The notes under the pieces were generated by a model, which saw only the letters and a program-made list of their open reading frames with translations, had not been told where the DNA came from and searched no databases. Shown in pieces: positions 1-6,673 of a stretch of 10,854 nucleotides of DNA (position 1 is the stretch's first letter; each line of letters starts with the position of its first letter). This DNA is from Nostoc sp. GT001. GTDB lineage: Bacteria; Cyanobacteriota; Cyanobacteriia; Cyanobacteriales; Nostocaceae. The DNA is taken from NCBI RefSeq assembly GCF_030382115.1, contig NZ_JAUDRJ010000003.1, forward strand, positions 4,811,712 through 4,822,565, given 5' to 3'. The position numbers were made by a program, and so were the translations under genes.

Positions 1-240
1 CTTTACCATCTGGATTTATATCGCTTGGAACCGCAAGAAGTTGCAACCCTAAATTTAGAAAGTTACTGGGAAGGTATTGAAGTGATACCAGGAATTGTGG
101 CAGTTGAATGGGCGGAACGATTGCCCTACAAACCAGATAGTTATCTGAGCGTGAGTTTGACTTATGGACATGAAGGCACTCGTCAAGTCGAACTCACACC
201 ATTCAATTTTGCCATTAGCAAAGTCATTGCCGCGAGTTAA
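1..240 (+). CDS. tsaE: TsaE, tRNA threonylcarbamoyladenosine biosynthesis ATPase (3' part only)
   Basis: The reading frame is open from the first base, so the gene begins outside the window; 79 C-terminal residues are visible. They start LYHLDLYRLE, which matches the conserved H-x-D-x-YR-L segment of TsaE (YjeE family), and continue with GIVAVEWAERL, the second family signature (Gly-Ile followed by E-W-x-E-R). TsaE is the small cytoplasmic ATPase that works with TsaB and TsaD to make the t6A base at position 37 of ANN-decoding tRNAs. The Walker A motif lies upstream of the window and cannot be checked. The family is usually about 150-160 residues, so roughly half is present. The C-terminus has no oddity. 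The gene is followed by a long gene-free stretch, so it appears to end its transcription unit. Confidence 0.88.
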   Translation, partial: LYHLDLYRLEPQEVATLNLESYWEGIEVIPGIVAVEWAERLPYKPDSYLSVSLTYGHEGTRQVELTPFNFAISKVIAAS

Positions 241-261
241 GCTTATATCCCGACTATAAGC
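241..261. other. Short inverted repeat directly after tsaE stop
   Basis: Arms GCTTATA (241-247) and TATAAGC (255-261) are perfect 7-bp complements around a 7-base centre, beginning the base after the tsaE stop codon. A T-run (275-280) follows only after a gap of 13 bases, so as an intrinsic terminator it is weak; it may instead protect the mRNA 3' end. Confidence 0.3.
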
Positions 262-1064
262 ATGAGGGATTTCAGTTTTTTGATCGCAACACTCAAAAAT
301 TCCTACAAATAATCAAAAGAGAACTTTACACTCTTCCTATCTGCCACTACCACGTTCGCCACTGTCAGTTCCTAACATTATTATCTCAACCAAAACAAAA
401 ATATTTAATCAGCTTTTCTTCAATAGAAAACTGGTAGTCGGCTTTGCTGACACCTGTCCCTATAAATTTAGGAAAGTTCGCAATACACTAGCTTTCTTTC
501 TTTAAAAGGGAGACTATTTTTTCCTTCACTCCCTTAAATCCAGGCGGGGTTATCTTATCCGAATAGTATTGAACCTAAAGTGATTCTTAACTAAACGGGA
601 TATACGAATCAAGCAAGTGCAAATAAACTGTTGTTGGGGTCAATGAGAGTTTTGAGAGAACTAGTCAGCTTCGATTGAACCCGATTAGTTCCCTACTGTG
701 GTTCAAAAAAGGAATCTAGATTATTTAGCAGCGAATGCTAGTAAAAAAGTTAAGCAATCATCAGTTTATGTATAATTTTAACTTTTCTTACACTTAGTAT
801 TCCCAAGTTAAGTTCACAATCTATACAAAAAAATAAACTATTTTATAAATTTACAAAATTAGTTTTAATAATTTGAACTAGCAATAAATTCTTATATTCA
901 CATCTGTAATTAGCACCGATATCAATAAAATATTTAACTAAAATATCTCGTATTTATACATATTTTATCTAGAAAGACAAGACACGAAAAAAGCAAACCA
1001 TGTAAAGATACAGGGTTTTATCTGTGGACTGAACTCTTTGTTACACCTATCACTTCAGAGTTAA
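262..1064. other. Gene-free AT-rich intergenic stretch
   Basis: No open frame of believable length or composition is present on either strand. Roughly 760-980 is very AT-rich. Near its end (995-1018) is an imperfect hairpin, AAACC-a-TGTA / TACA-g-GGTTT, with one mismatch. I recognise no tRNA, riboswitch or protein remnant here. Confidence 0.5.
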
Positions 1065-1113
1065 GCAAAAATGCTTAATCTACGGCGTTTAATCGTAGAT
1101 TAAGCATTTTTGC
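1065..1113. repeat. Perfect 20-bp inverted repeat with 9-base loop
   Basis: The left arm (1065-1084) and right arm (1094-1113) are exact reverse complements over 20 bp; the centre 1085-1093 is GCGTTTAAT. The arms contain AATGCTTAATC / GATTAAGCATT. No gene ends nearby (tsaE stops 825 bp upstream), so a simple terminator role is unlikely. A dispersed palindromic element or the hairpin of a small RNA is more plausible. There is no T-run after either arm beyond the five T's inside the right arm itself. Confidence 0.75.
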
Positions 1114-1166
1114 AATGGGTAGAGTTGAATGGCAACTAAGAAAAGCCCACAGGCTTGTGTCATCTT

Positions 1167-1190
1167 GTTCCCAGCCTCTAGGCTGGGAAC
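1167..1190. repeat. GTTCCCAG-type palindromic hairpin, copy 1
   Basis: Arms GTTCCCAGCC (1167-1176) and GGCTGGGAAC (1181-1190) form a perfect 10-bp stem around TCTA. The same GTTCCCAG core, with a different inner arm, recurs at 7109-7137. This marks a small dispersed palindromic family rather than a gene-specific terminator. Confidence 0.7.
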
Positions 1191-1290
1191 CATTCAGAGC
1201 AAGGGCTGTATCTTTTCTTGGTGCCAAACAGCGCAGACTCTTAGCTAGTCGAAGTTGCTTTCGTTACAAATCTTCATCAAAATTCTATTC

Positions 1291-1326
1291 CGATATATCG
1301 CGATATATTTCGATATATCGTATATT
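1291..1326. promoter_or_regulatory. Three stacked CGATATATC-type decamers, probable PadR operator
   Basis: CGATATATCG (1291-1300), CGATATATTT (1301-1310) and CGATATATCG (1311-1320) follow one another without gaps, and TATATT comes next (1321-1326). Each outer unit is itself a perfect 10-bp palindrome, and the repeat period is about one helical turn, so all sites face the same side of the DNA. The array ends 27-32 bp before the padR start codon, where the promoter should lie; TATATT could serve as the -10 box. PadR-family repressors commonly repress their own gene. Assignment as the autoregulatory operator is inference from position and symmetry. Confidence 0.65.
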
Positions 1327-1352
1327 AGAGAAAGTTGATTTGAGATTTACTT

Positions 1353-1991
1353 ATGTTTAGACATTTTCGGTCACGTTTTGGCGCACCTGCATGGGCAGGA
1401 GTTAGCGAAGAGGATTCATTGCTTATCAGGTCGTGGTTTGGACATGGCAACCATCATGACAAGCATCATGGTAGACATCATGACAAACGCTTTGATAATG
1501 AAATGTTTGGTCGTGGTTGGGGAGATGAATACCGGACTCGTCGGGGTGACATCAAGTTCATTCTGCTGGAATTGTTATCCGAGCATCCTAGTCATGGTTA
1601 CGACCTGATTAAAGAGATGGAAACTCGTTATGGTGGTTTCCGTCGCCTCAGTCCTGGCTCAGTGTATCCAACACTCCAATTGCTGGAAGAAGGTGGTTAT
1701 CTCAAAAGCGCACAGGAAGGGGGCAAGCGGATTTATACGATTACGGATGAGGGTAAACAATTATTGGCAGAACGTACCCAACAAGAACCTTCAGATACTC
1801 CTTGGGATGCCTTCAAAAGTTTTGTTACAGGTAAGCCCCAAGAGTTTATCGAATTGCGGAATGCCGCCACAGAGTTAGCTGCTGCGGTGGTGCAGGTTGC
1901 TCGTAGTGGCAATATGGAGCGGATAAATCGGGTGCGCGAGCTTTTAGAACAAGTTAAACGTGAAATTTACACGATTCTGGCTGAAAAATAA
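1353..1991 (+). CDS. PadR-family repressor with His-rich N-terminus (YqjI-like)
   Basis: The 212-residue protein has two parts. Residues 31-43 hold seven histidines in 13 positions (H31, 34, 35, 38, 39, 42, 43), a probable metal-binding stretch in an otherwise low-complexity N-terminus. Residues about 64-140 form the PadR winged helix: GDIKFILLELLSEHPSHGYDLIK, then SPGSVYPTLQLLEEGGYL and a wing GGKRIYTITDEG. A C-terminal helical part (about 150-212) would dimerise. This order of His-rich arm, winged helix and helical tail is the same as in E. coli YqjI, a nickel-responsive repressor of a ferric reductase gene, so metal sensing is likely, though the metal is unknown. The start fits the homolog-like opening MFRHFRSRFG; the ribosome site is weak. 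The array at 1291-1326 suggests autoregulation. No target gene is adjacent on the same strand. Confidence 0.87.
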   Translation: MFRHFRSRFGAPAWAGVSEEDSLLIRSWFGHGNHHDKHHGRHHDKRFDNEMFGRGWGDEYRTRRGDIKFILLELLSEHPSHGYDLIKEMETRYGGFRRLSPGSVYPTLQLLEEGGYLKSAQEGGKRIYTITDEGKQLLAERTQQEPSDTPWDAFKSFVTGKPQEFIELRNAATELAAAVVQVARSGNMERINRVRELLEQVKREIYTILAEK

Positions 1992-2027
1992 GTAGAGGCT
2001 CGTAGTAAGACTCTGTGTGGCTGGAGT

Positions 2028-2156
2028 GGAGCCACTCAGTAGGCCTCGCGACAACACACCATAGGCAGTCACACCAATACCAAGTTCTTCCAGTACAGGA
2101 AAAATCTCGCTCTTAGCACTACGGCTAATCAGGGAGTACTCGATTTGCAAATCACT
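2028..2156 (-). pseudogene. Aldo/keto reductase remnant
   Basis: On the minus strand, about 43 codons read SDLQIEYSLISR, then SAKSEIFPVLEELGIG and VTAYGVLSRGLLSGS. This is the stretch after the active site of aldo/keto reductases, where families read LQxEYSL-x-R ... LGIG-x-x-AY-x-xL-x-RG-LL-x-G. There is no start codon, the frame is closed by a stop at about 2172, and similarity stops abruptly after GLLSGS (2028); the frame then runs antisense into the 3' end of the PadR gene. It is therefore a relic of a gene of normally about 320 residues. Its position just downstream of the SDR gene, same strand, suggests the two oxidoreductases once sat together. Confidence 0.75.
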
Positions 2157-2203
2157 TGTTTTACTACTAGTTTAGGTTAAAAATTCTCCGCATCTTTGCA
2201 TAA

Positions 2204-2935
2204 CTATACGTTGGCTGTAGGGCGCACGATAATCTCATTCACATCAACGTCATCTGGTTGTTCGATTGCAAAGGCGATCGCTCTGGCGATCGCTTCAGCC
2301 GGAAGCGCAATCTTGCGGAATTCCTGCATACCTTTACCAGCTTCGGCGTCAGTAATGCTATCGGCCAGTTCTGACTCCGTTACGCCTGGCGAAATAACTG
2401 TAACGCGAATGTCGGTATTTTCCTGACGCAGCCCCTCCGAAATTGCCAACACCGCGAACTTAGTTGCTGAGTAAACGGCGCAGGTTGGCCACACCGCATG
2501 TCCGCCGATGGAGGACAGGTTGACGAACTGGCCAAATCCTTGGCGTTTCATCAGCGGTAGCCCAGCGGCGATGCCATTGAGTACGCCACGGATGTTCACG
2601 TCAATCATCCAGTCCCATTCATCAACCTTCAGCGCTTCTAGCTTCGAGAGGGGCATAACGCCTGCATTGTTGACGATGACATCAATGCGGCCAAATTTGC
2701 TCTGAGCAAATTCTACAAAGGCTTGGAAGTCGGCGCGATTAGTAACATCAAGGGTCTGATACTCCGCCGAGCCTCCCTCAGCGCGGATTGTAGCCACGAG
2801 GGTTTCTAGCCGCTCCGTGCGTCGTGCGCCCAGGATGACGTGGATGCCCTTACGAGCGAGTAGACGTGCTGTCGCCTCACCGATACCGCTACTTGCGCCT
2901 GTAATTAGTACGACTTTCTGTTGGTTGGTAGTCAT
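2204..2935 (-). CDS. SDR-family NAD(P)-dependent oxidoreductase
   Basis: A 243-residue classical short-chain dehydrogenase/reductase. Visible motifs are the nucleotide-binding TGASSGIG (12-19), GARR (37-40, arginines after the second beta strand, which favour NADP(H)), LDV (62-64), NNAG (89-92), the structural Asn114, and the catalytic set Ser142, Tyr155-x3-Lys159 in VYSATK. The C-terminal VISPGVTESEL is also standard. Length and motifs are intact, so the enzyme should be active; the substrate cannot be read from sequence. The ATG at 2935 is chosen because GGAG lies about 11 bases before it and the protein then starts at a typical distance from the glycine motif; a GTG 12 codons upstream is possible but unsupported. 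It is divergent from the AraC-type regulator at 3144, which probably controls it. Two HIP1 octamers lie in its 3' part. Confidence 0.92.
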   Translation of the reverse strand: MTTNQQKVVLITGASSGIGEATARLLARKGIHVILGARRTERLETLVATIRAEGGSAEYQTLDVTNRADFQAFVEFAQSKFGRIDVIVNNAGVMPLSKLEALKVDEWDWMIDVNIRGVLNGIAAGLPLMKRQGFGQFVNLSSIGGHAVWPTCAVYSATKFAVLAISEGLRQENTDIRVTVISPGVTESELADSITDAEAGKGMQEFRKIALPAEAIARAIAFAIEQPDDVDVNEIIVRPTANV

Positions 2936-2969
2936 AAAACCGGATCTCCAAGTTATTGTATTCTCTAGC

Positions 2970-2990
2970 ACACTCTTAGATTAAGAGTGT
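2970..2990. promoter_or_regulatory. 21-bp palindrome at SDR promoter, probable operator
   Basis: ACACTCTTA and TAAGAGTGT are perfect 9-bp arms around GAT. On the minus strand the first three bases of the palindrome are also the last three of a consensus -35 hexamer TTGACA (2993-2988), so the palindrome fills the spacer of the presumed SDR promoter. No good -10 box lies at the canonical distance, as expected for a regulated promoter. The binding protein may be the AraC-type regulator or another factor. Confidence 0.55.
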
Positions 2991-3053
2991 CAAAGCTTGA
3001 TGCGGTAATCTGAACCTGCGAAATTCTTGCCTAATCCTGCATTTTTCTTCATT

Positions 3054-3074
3054 GTTTATCATGAAAAGATAAAC
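3054..3074. promoter_or_regulatory. Inverted repeat GTTTATC-7-GATAAAC upstream of the AraC gene
   Basis: Perfect 7-bp arms (3054-3060 and 3068-3074) lie 70-90 bp before the AraC-family start codon in the shared divergent region. It is a candidate regulator site; symmetry and location are the only evidence. Confidence 0.3.
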
Positions 3075-3143
3075 TGACCTCAGCGGCTAAATAGATTGCG
3101 GCTGCCCTGAATGTTAGTTTCATAAAGGATTTCAAACGACATT

Positions 3144-4058
3144 ATGGAACAGACTGTTAGAAAGCAGCAGTCCGAGCTAGCCGCTCTGATTGCACAAAAC
3201 AGTAATGGAGATGGTGTCCATCCCACAGCGATCGAGCGGTTATTCCTGATCCGTTCCTTACAACCGACTGCGCCTCTCCATGCTCTGCATGAGCCTGCCC
3301 TGTGCATCGTCGCTCAGGGCAAGAAACAGGTAATGTTGGCAGACAATCTGTATGTTTATGGTCAAGACCAATATTTGGTGGTATCCATCGATCTGCCTGT
3401 TGTCGGTCAAGTGATTGAAGCAACGCCAAGCGTTCCGTATCTGTGTCTTCGGCTCGATTTAGATATGGGAGAACTCAGCACACTGATGATGGAGGCAAAA
3501 CTAGAGGCTCCAGCGAACGAACAACCGGAACCGGGCTTGTCTATTAATCCTGTTAGTCCGCAACTACTTGATGCCGCAATCCGACTTGTAAGATTGTTGG
3601 AAACGCCTCAAGATATTGCCATCCTCGCACCTTTGATTGTTCGAGAAATTCTTTACCGTTTATTATCAGGCGAACACAGTGCTACATTGCGACAGATTGC
3701 TTTAGTCGATAAACAACTCCAAGCAATTAGCAGAGCGATTAACTGGCTGAAATGGAACTACGAAAAACCATTTCGGATTGATACGATCGCTCGTGAAGCG
3801 CGCATGAGTCCCTCGTCGCTTCATCATCACTTCAAGTCAGTCACCACCATGAGTCCTTTGCAATATCAAAAACAACTTAGGCTTCAACAAGCCCGTCGTC
3901 TGATGCTGGGGCAAGGTATGGATGCGGCGACTGCTAGTCATTATGTAGGTTATGAAAGCCCCTCACAGTTCAGCCGTGAATACAGTCGCTTGTTCGGCGC
4001 ACCACCGTTGCGTGATATGGCTCGGTTAAAAAGTGGAGTTTTGGGGGATGGGGGATGA
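3144..4058 (+). CDS. AraC-family transcriptional regulator
   Basis: The 304-residue protein has an AraC_N-type effector domain in residues about 30-180 (ERLFLIRSLQPTAPLHALHEPALCIVAQGKK and the sensing barrel that follows) and a double helix-turn-helix in about 195-290. The first HTH reads FRIDTIAREARMSPSSLHHHFK, the second AATASHYVGYESPSQFSREYSRLFG, with the family's usual PLR end. It is divergently transcribed from the SDR oxidoreductase 208 bp away and most likely activates it; this pairing is common for AraC_N-type regulators, whose inducers are largely unknown. The start ATG at 3144 has AAAGGA about 16 bases upstream, rather far. The last residues, about 296-304 (KSGVLGDGG), are encoded by a G-rich repeat that contains the stop codon, so the natural C-terminus has probably been replaced; all DNA-binding parts remain. 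Confidence 0.92.
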   Translation: MEQTVRKQQSELAALIAQNSNGDGVHPTAIERLFLIRSLQPTAPLHALHEPALCIVAQGKKQVMLADNLYVYGQDQYLVVSIDLPVVGQVIEATPSVPYLCLRLDLDMGELSTLMMEAKLEAPANEQPEPGLSINPVSPQLLDAAIRLVRLLETPQDIAILAPLIVREILYRLLSGEHSATLRQIALVDKQLQAISRAINWLKWNYEKPFRIDTIAREARMSPSSLHHHFKSVTTMSPLQYQKQLRLQQARRLMLGQGMDAATASHYVGYESPSQFSREYSRLFGAPPLRDMARLKSGVLGDGG

Positions 4059-4140
4059 GGGGGAAGGGAAGAAGGAGAGCAGGGGAGCAGGGGGGAAGTT
4101 GCAGTAAGTCTTTTCCCCTCTGCCCCTCCGCTTCTTTGCC
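4041..4140. repeat. Purine-rich repeat with G-quadruplex potential between convergent genes
   Basis: The + strand carries runs of five, five, five and three G's (4043-4047, 4050-4054, 4059-4063, 4066-4068) with short loops, then further runs of four and six G's (4082-4085, 4090-4095). A C-rich segment with TCTGCCCCTCC and TTTGCCCC follows at 4111-4142 and is partly complementary to it. The segment sits between the convergent AraC and HAD genes and could fold as a hairpin in either transcript, so it may act as a bidirectional terminator. Similar GGGGA/GGAGCAGG sequence is a familiar intergenic repeat in Nostocales genomes, from memory. Confidence 0.55.
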
Positions 4141-4148
4141 CCATGTCC

Positions 4149-4835
4149 TCAAAAATTAGAAGCGATCGCACTTAAATCTGGCTCGATGAGTGAGTTTAGC
4201 AATGTCCATAACTGCAAATCAGTAAAGTCTGGAATTGCCATAAATGCACCGACTGACTGCAAAATTTGCGGATCGTGGGTGGAGGCGATGCCAATGGTGC
4301 GAATATCTGCGCCCACTGCGGAACGAATACCAGAGGGAGAGTCTTCTAAAGCGATCGCTTCTTCTGCTGTAATCCCCAATTTATTCAGGGCAACTTGGTA
4401 GGGCGTAGGATCGGGTTTACCTGCAATACAATCATCCGCTAAAACAATTGTATGGAAAGCTTCTTTTATCCCCAAAACTTCTAGCATAAATTCTGCATTT
4501 AGTCTAGGAGCATTAGTTACTAAGGCACGTTTTAACTGATGTGTTTTTGTCCATGCTAGTAGTTCAGAAAATCCACTTAGCGGTTTGAGATGTGGGGCGA
4601 GTTTGCGGAACAGCGCCTCTTTTTCGTCTGCAAATTGTTGCCCTTCTGCTGCTGATAATTGTGGCAGAATGTCTTTAACAATTTCTGGATTTAGCCTTCC
4701 ACTAATTCGAGATTTATAAAATGTTTCGTCTATTTCTATGCTGTAATTTAACAGCATTTCCCGCCAAGCTCGGTAGTGTATAGGGTCAGTGTTGACAATA
4801 GTGCCGTCTAGGTCAAAGAGAATTGCAGCCAGCAT
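4149..4835 (-). CDS. HAD-superfamily phosphatase, beta-phosphoglucomutase-like
   Basis: A 228-residue HAD hydrolase of subfamily I. Motif I is FDLDGTIVNTDPIH (Asp8 nucleophile, Asp10 acid/base), followed by a helical cap of about residues 17-85. Motif II is the Thr of LVTNAP, motif III the Lys of GKPDPTPY, and motif IV the acidic pair in ALEDSPSGI. The HYRAWREML cap and the KPxPxxY and EDSxxG signatures are those of the beta-phosphoglucomutase / phosphoglycolate phosphatase group, acting on small phosphorylated sugars or similar; the exact substrate is not determinable. The ATG at 4835 gives motif I at the normal distance; no Shine-Dalgarno is visible. It is divergent from the nagB-type gene at 5072, so a sugar-phosphate theme is possible but weakly supported. 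Two HIP1 sites occur inside it. Confidence 0.9.
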   Translation of the reverse strand: MLAAILFDLDGTIVNTDPIHYRAWREMLLNYSIEIDETFYKSRISGRLNPEIVKDILPQLSAAEGQQFADEKEALFRKLAPHLKPLSGFSELLAWTKTHQLKRALVTNAPRLNAEFMLEVLGIKEAFHTIVLADDCIAGKPDPTPYQVALNKLGITAEEAIALEDSPSGIRSAVGADIRTIGIASTHDPQILQSVGAFMAIPDFTDLQLWTLLNSLIEPDLSAIASNF

Positions 4836-5043
4836 GATTTTTGGGTAGAATGTAAATAATTGTTAACTTAATTTAAATAGTTTACATTGTTTTTTGTCTT
4901 TAGTGATTGTTCCTTTGTTAATACGGGGATTGGGGACTAGAGAAGAAAATTTCAAGAGTCAGAAATTAATCTGCTAAATCCTAAAATCTATACTGGATAG
5001 GGCATATAAGCGTAGACAGGTAAAACCTCTGGGCAAACTGCCG

Positions 5044-5049
5044 TATAAT
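5044..5049 (+). promoter_or_regulatory. Candidate -10 box of the nagB-type gene
   Basis: A perfect TATAAT lies 22 bases before the ATG at 5072, giving a short leader of about 16 bases. No good -35 hexamer stands at 17 bp; TAGACA (5013-5018) is too far at 25 bp. Confidence 0.4.
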
Positions 5050-5071
5050 TGATAACCTTCTTCGTAAGCAA

Positions 5072-5851
5072 ATGGTAGCCGCCACAAACTTTTTTCGCGT
5101 TGATGATTTATTAGTGCAGATTTACAACTCTGAAGTCGAAATGGCTGAGGATGTTGCCGAAATCGTGCAAAAGTATTTACAGCAAGTTCTTAATCTTCAA
5201 GATACAGCTGCTGTATTGTTAGCTACAGGTAACTCTCAACTAAAATTTCTTGATGCTTTGATTGCATTGGGTGGTGTAGATTGGTCAAGGATTATTCTGT
5301 TCCATCTAGATGAATATTTGGGAATTACTGCTGACCATTCTGCTAGTTTTCGGCGTTATATGCGAGAACGTGTAGAGAAAAAGGTTAATCCTAAGAAATT
5401 TCACTATATAGATGGTGATATATTACAACCACTGGCAGAGTGCGATCGCTACACCAAATTATTGCAAGCACAACCGATTGACTTATGCTGTCTTGGTGTT
5501 GGCGAAAATGGACATTTAGCTTTTAACGATCCATCTGTAGCAAATTTTCAAGATCCTTACAGCGTGAAGCTGGTAAAACTGGATACTGTGAACCGTCAGC
5601 AACAAGTAAATACAGGTCACTTTCCGAATTTAGAAACTGTCCCACAGTATGCTTTTACTGTCACTATCCCAACAATTTGTTCAGCTAAAAAAATTATTTG
5701 TCTTGCTCCAGAAAAACGCAAAGCGAATGTTGTAAAAGAAATGCTGCAAAGTTATATCGGTACAGACTGTCCGGCTTCTATTCTCCGTCAACAACCACAA
5801 GCGACGTTGTTTTTAGATGTTAATTCTGCTAGCGTACTAGAATTACCTTAA
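5072..5851 (+). CDS. nagB: Glucosamine-6-phosphate deaminase family protein
   Basis: The 259-residue length matches NagB (about 240-266). The phosphate-loop region LLATGNSQLKFLDAL (49-63), the catalytic FHLDEYLGI (77-85; Asp80, Glu81) and the signature GVGENGHLAFNDPS (142-155; His148) all align with the deaminase rather than with 6-phosphogluconolactonase. Asp153 stands where E. coli NagB has a glutamate of the catalytic relay, a conservative change; Asn146 in place of Asp is also found in Bacillus-type enzymes. The C-terminal FTVTIPTICSAKKIICLAPEKRKANVV matches the family's AL-TVGI-x-TI segment. The reaction is glucosamine-6-phosphate to fructose-6-phosphate plus ammonia, in the cytoplasm, linking amino-sugar turnover to glycolysis. 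The start is the ATG shortly after TATAAT. No nagA neighbour is visible. Family assignment is firm; the exact substrate is slightly less so. Confidence 0.85.
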   Translation: MVAATNFFRVDDLLVQIYNSEVEMAEDVAEIVQKYLQQVLNLQDTAAVLLATGNSQLKFLDALIALGGVDWSRIILFHLDEYLGITADHSASFRRYMRERVEKKVNPKKFHYIDGDILQPLAECDRYTKLLQAQPIDLCCLGVGENGHLAFNDPSVANFQDPYSVKLVKLDTVNRQQQVNTGHFPNLETVPQYAFTVTIPTICSAKKIICLAPEKRKANVVKEMLQSYIGTDCPASILRQQPQATLFLDVNSASVLELP

Positions 5852-5991
5852 ACTTATCCATTTCCAAGCTAATTATTGCAGCGATCGCTGGAATTGTATG
5901 AGGTAGTTTCAGTATACAGTAACGCTATAACTATCAAGCGAGATTTTATATCCAAATTCGCAAATTCTGATACACTTTGTTCTAAAAAATT

Positions 5992-6016
5992 GATGTTTAT
6001 AGAAGTCATAAACATC
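5992..6016 (-). terminator. Candidate intrinsic terminator for the carotenoid protein gene
   Basis: Arms GATGTTTAT (5992-6000) and ATAAACATC (6008-6016) form a perfect 9-bp stem with a 7-base loop. Read on the minus strand the stem is followed by AATTTTTT, the arrangement of an intrinsic terminator, about 150 bp past the stop of the minus-strand gene at 6164. The stem is AT-rich, so it may be inefficient. Confidence 0.45.
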
Positions 6017-6046
6017 TCAAAGTAATGAAATAAAAGTTTCTAAATA

Positions 6047-6087
6047 CGCCAGTCATCAAAATTTGGTTTTATATTAAGCGACTGGCG
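6047..6087. repeat. Inverted repeat CGCCAGTC / GACTGGCG
   Basis: Perfect 8-bp arms (6047-6054 and 6080-6087) with a 25-base AT-rich loop lie in the convergent intergenic region. The role is unknown; a second mRNA-end structure for the carotenoid protein transcript is possible. Confidence 0.4.
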
Positions 6088-6158
6088 AATTTAGCAAGCT
6101 TTGAAAGGAAGGGTATAAATCACTTAATAGATACCCTTAAGCATCCTCAAAAGTTCAA

Positions 6159-6179
6159 AGGTGCTAAATTCCAGCACCT
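6159..6179 (-). other. Inverted repeat overlapping the carotenoid protein stop codon
   Basis: AGGTGCT (6159-6165) and AGCACCT (6173-6179) are perfect 7-bp arms that straddle the stop codon of the minus-strand gene. On that strand the stem is followed by TTGAACTTTT, a weak T-tract, so it may stabilise the mRNA end or contribute to termination. Confidence 0.35.
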
Positions 6180-6655
6180 GATTTTGCTTCAGCACCCATT
6201 GGCGAAACATAATCACGGAAAACAGTAATCTGCTGTTCAAAGTCTAATCCTTGAATTTTGCCAAACAAAGCTTTAGCTTCGGAAGGAAGTTGATAATCAT
6301 CAGGTACAGGAATGATAGTGCCATCTTCCATGCCTTGAGATAATCGATACCAAAACAGGAGTTTTGTCGTATCACCCAAAGAGCCATACTCACGAGAAAT
6401 TTGGGTATCCACTTTATTAATCAAATCACGCTGAACTTGTAATTGTTGTTCGTGAGATAATTCCTTAACTTGGTTAAATAAACCTTCAGCTATTTCTGGA
6501 GAAACAGTACTGGCTCCAGGAGCAGCTGGAGTAATTGAACCCCCCATTTCTTTATAGATAAACCAAAACAAAGCAAGTTGTTGATCTACATTTAACTGTT
6601 GCCAAGCTTGAACGTGTTCGCGAATAGTTGGATCGTTAGTTTGTGTGTATGTCAT
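6164..6655 (-). CDS. Helical carotenoid protein (stand-alone OCP N-terminal domain)
   Basis: This 163-residue protein is the all-helical carotenoid-binding half of orange carotenoid protein without the NTF2-like C-terminal half. LALFWFIYKEMGGSITPAAPG aligns with the OCP segment LALIWFAYLEMGKTLT-x-AAPG, placing Trp31 and Tyr34 at OCP Trp41 and Tyr44. LLFWYRLSQGMEDG gives Trp102 at OCP Trp110, and EQQITVFRDYVSPMG gives Arg147 at OCP Arg155. All pigment-contact residues I can check are kept. Such HCPs bind a keto-carotenoid in the cytoplasm and, depending on clade, quench phycobilisomes or singlet oxygen; the clade cannot be assigned by eye. ATG at 6655 is chosen over an in-frame TTG at 6673 because the protein then begins like the family. 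No C-terminal-domain homolog (CTDH), its usual carotenoid donor, is adjacent. A 14-bp palindrome lies 47 bp upstream. Confidence 0.92.
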   Translation of the reverse strand: MTYTQTNDPTIREHVQAWQQLNVDQQLALFWFIYKEMGGSITPAAPGASTVSPEIAEGLFNQVKELSHEQQLQVQRDLINKVDTQISREYGSLGDTTKLLFWYRLSQGMEDGTIIPVPDDYQLPSEAKALFGKIQGLDFEQQITVFRDYVSPMGAEAKSGAGI

Positions 6656-6673
6656 GATTAACTTCAATTGCAA

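Noticed and set aside
1115..1360. 81-codon plus-strand frame before padR
   Set aside because: It covers the GTTCCCAG palindrome and the decamer operator array and overlaps the padR start; its composition is not protein-like.
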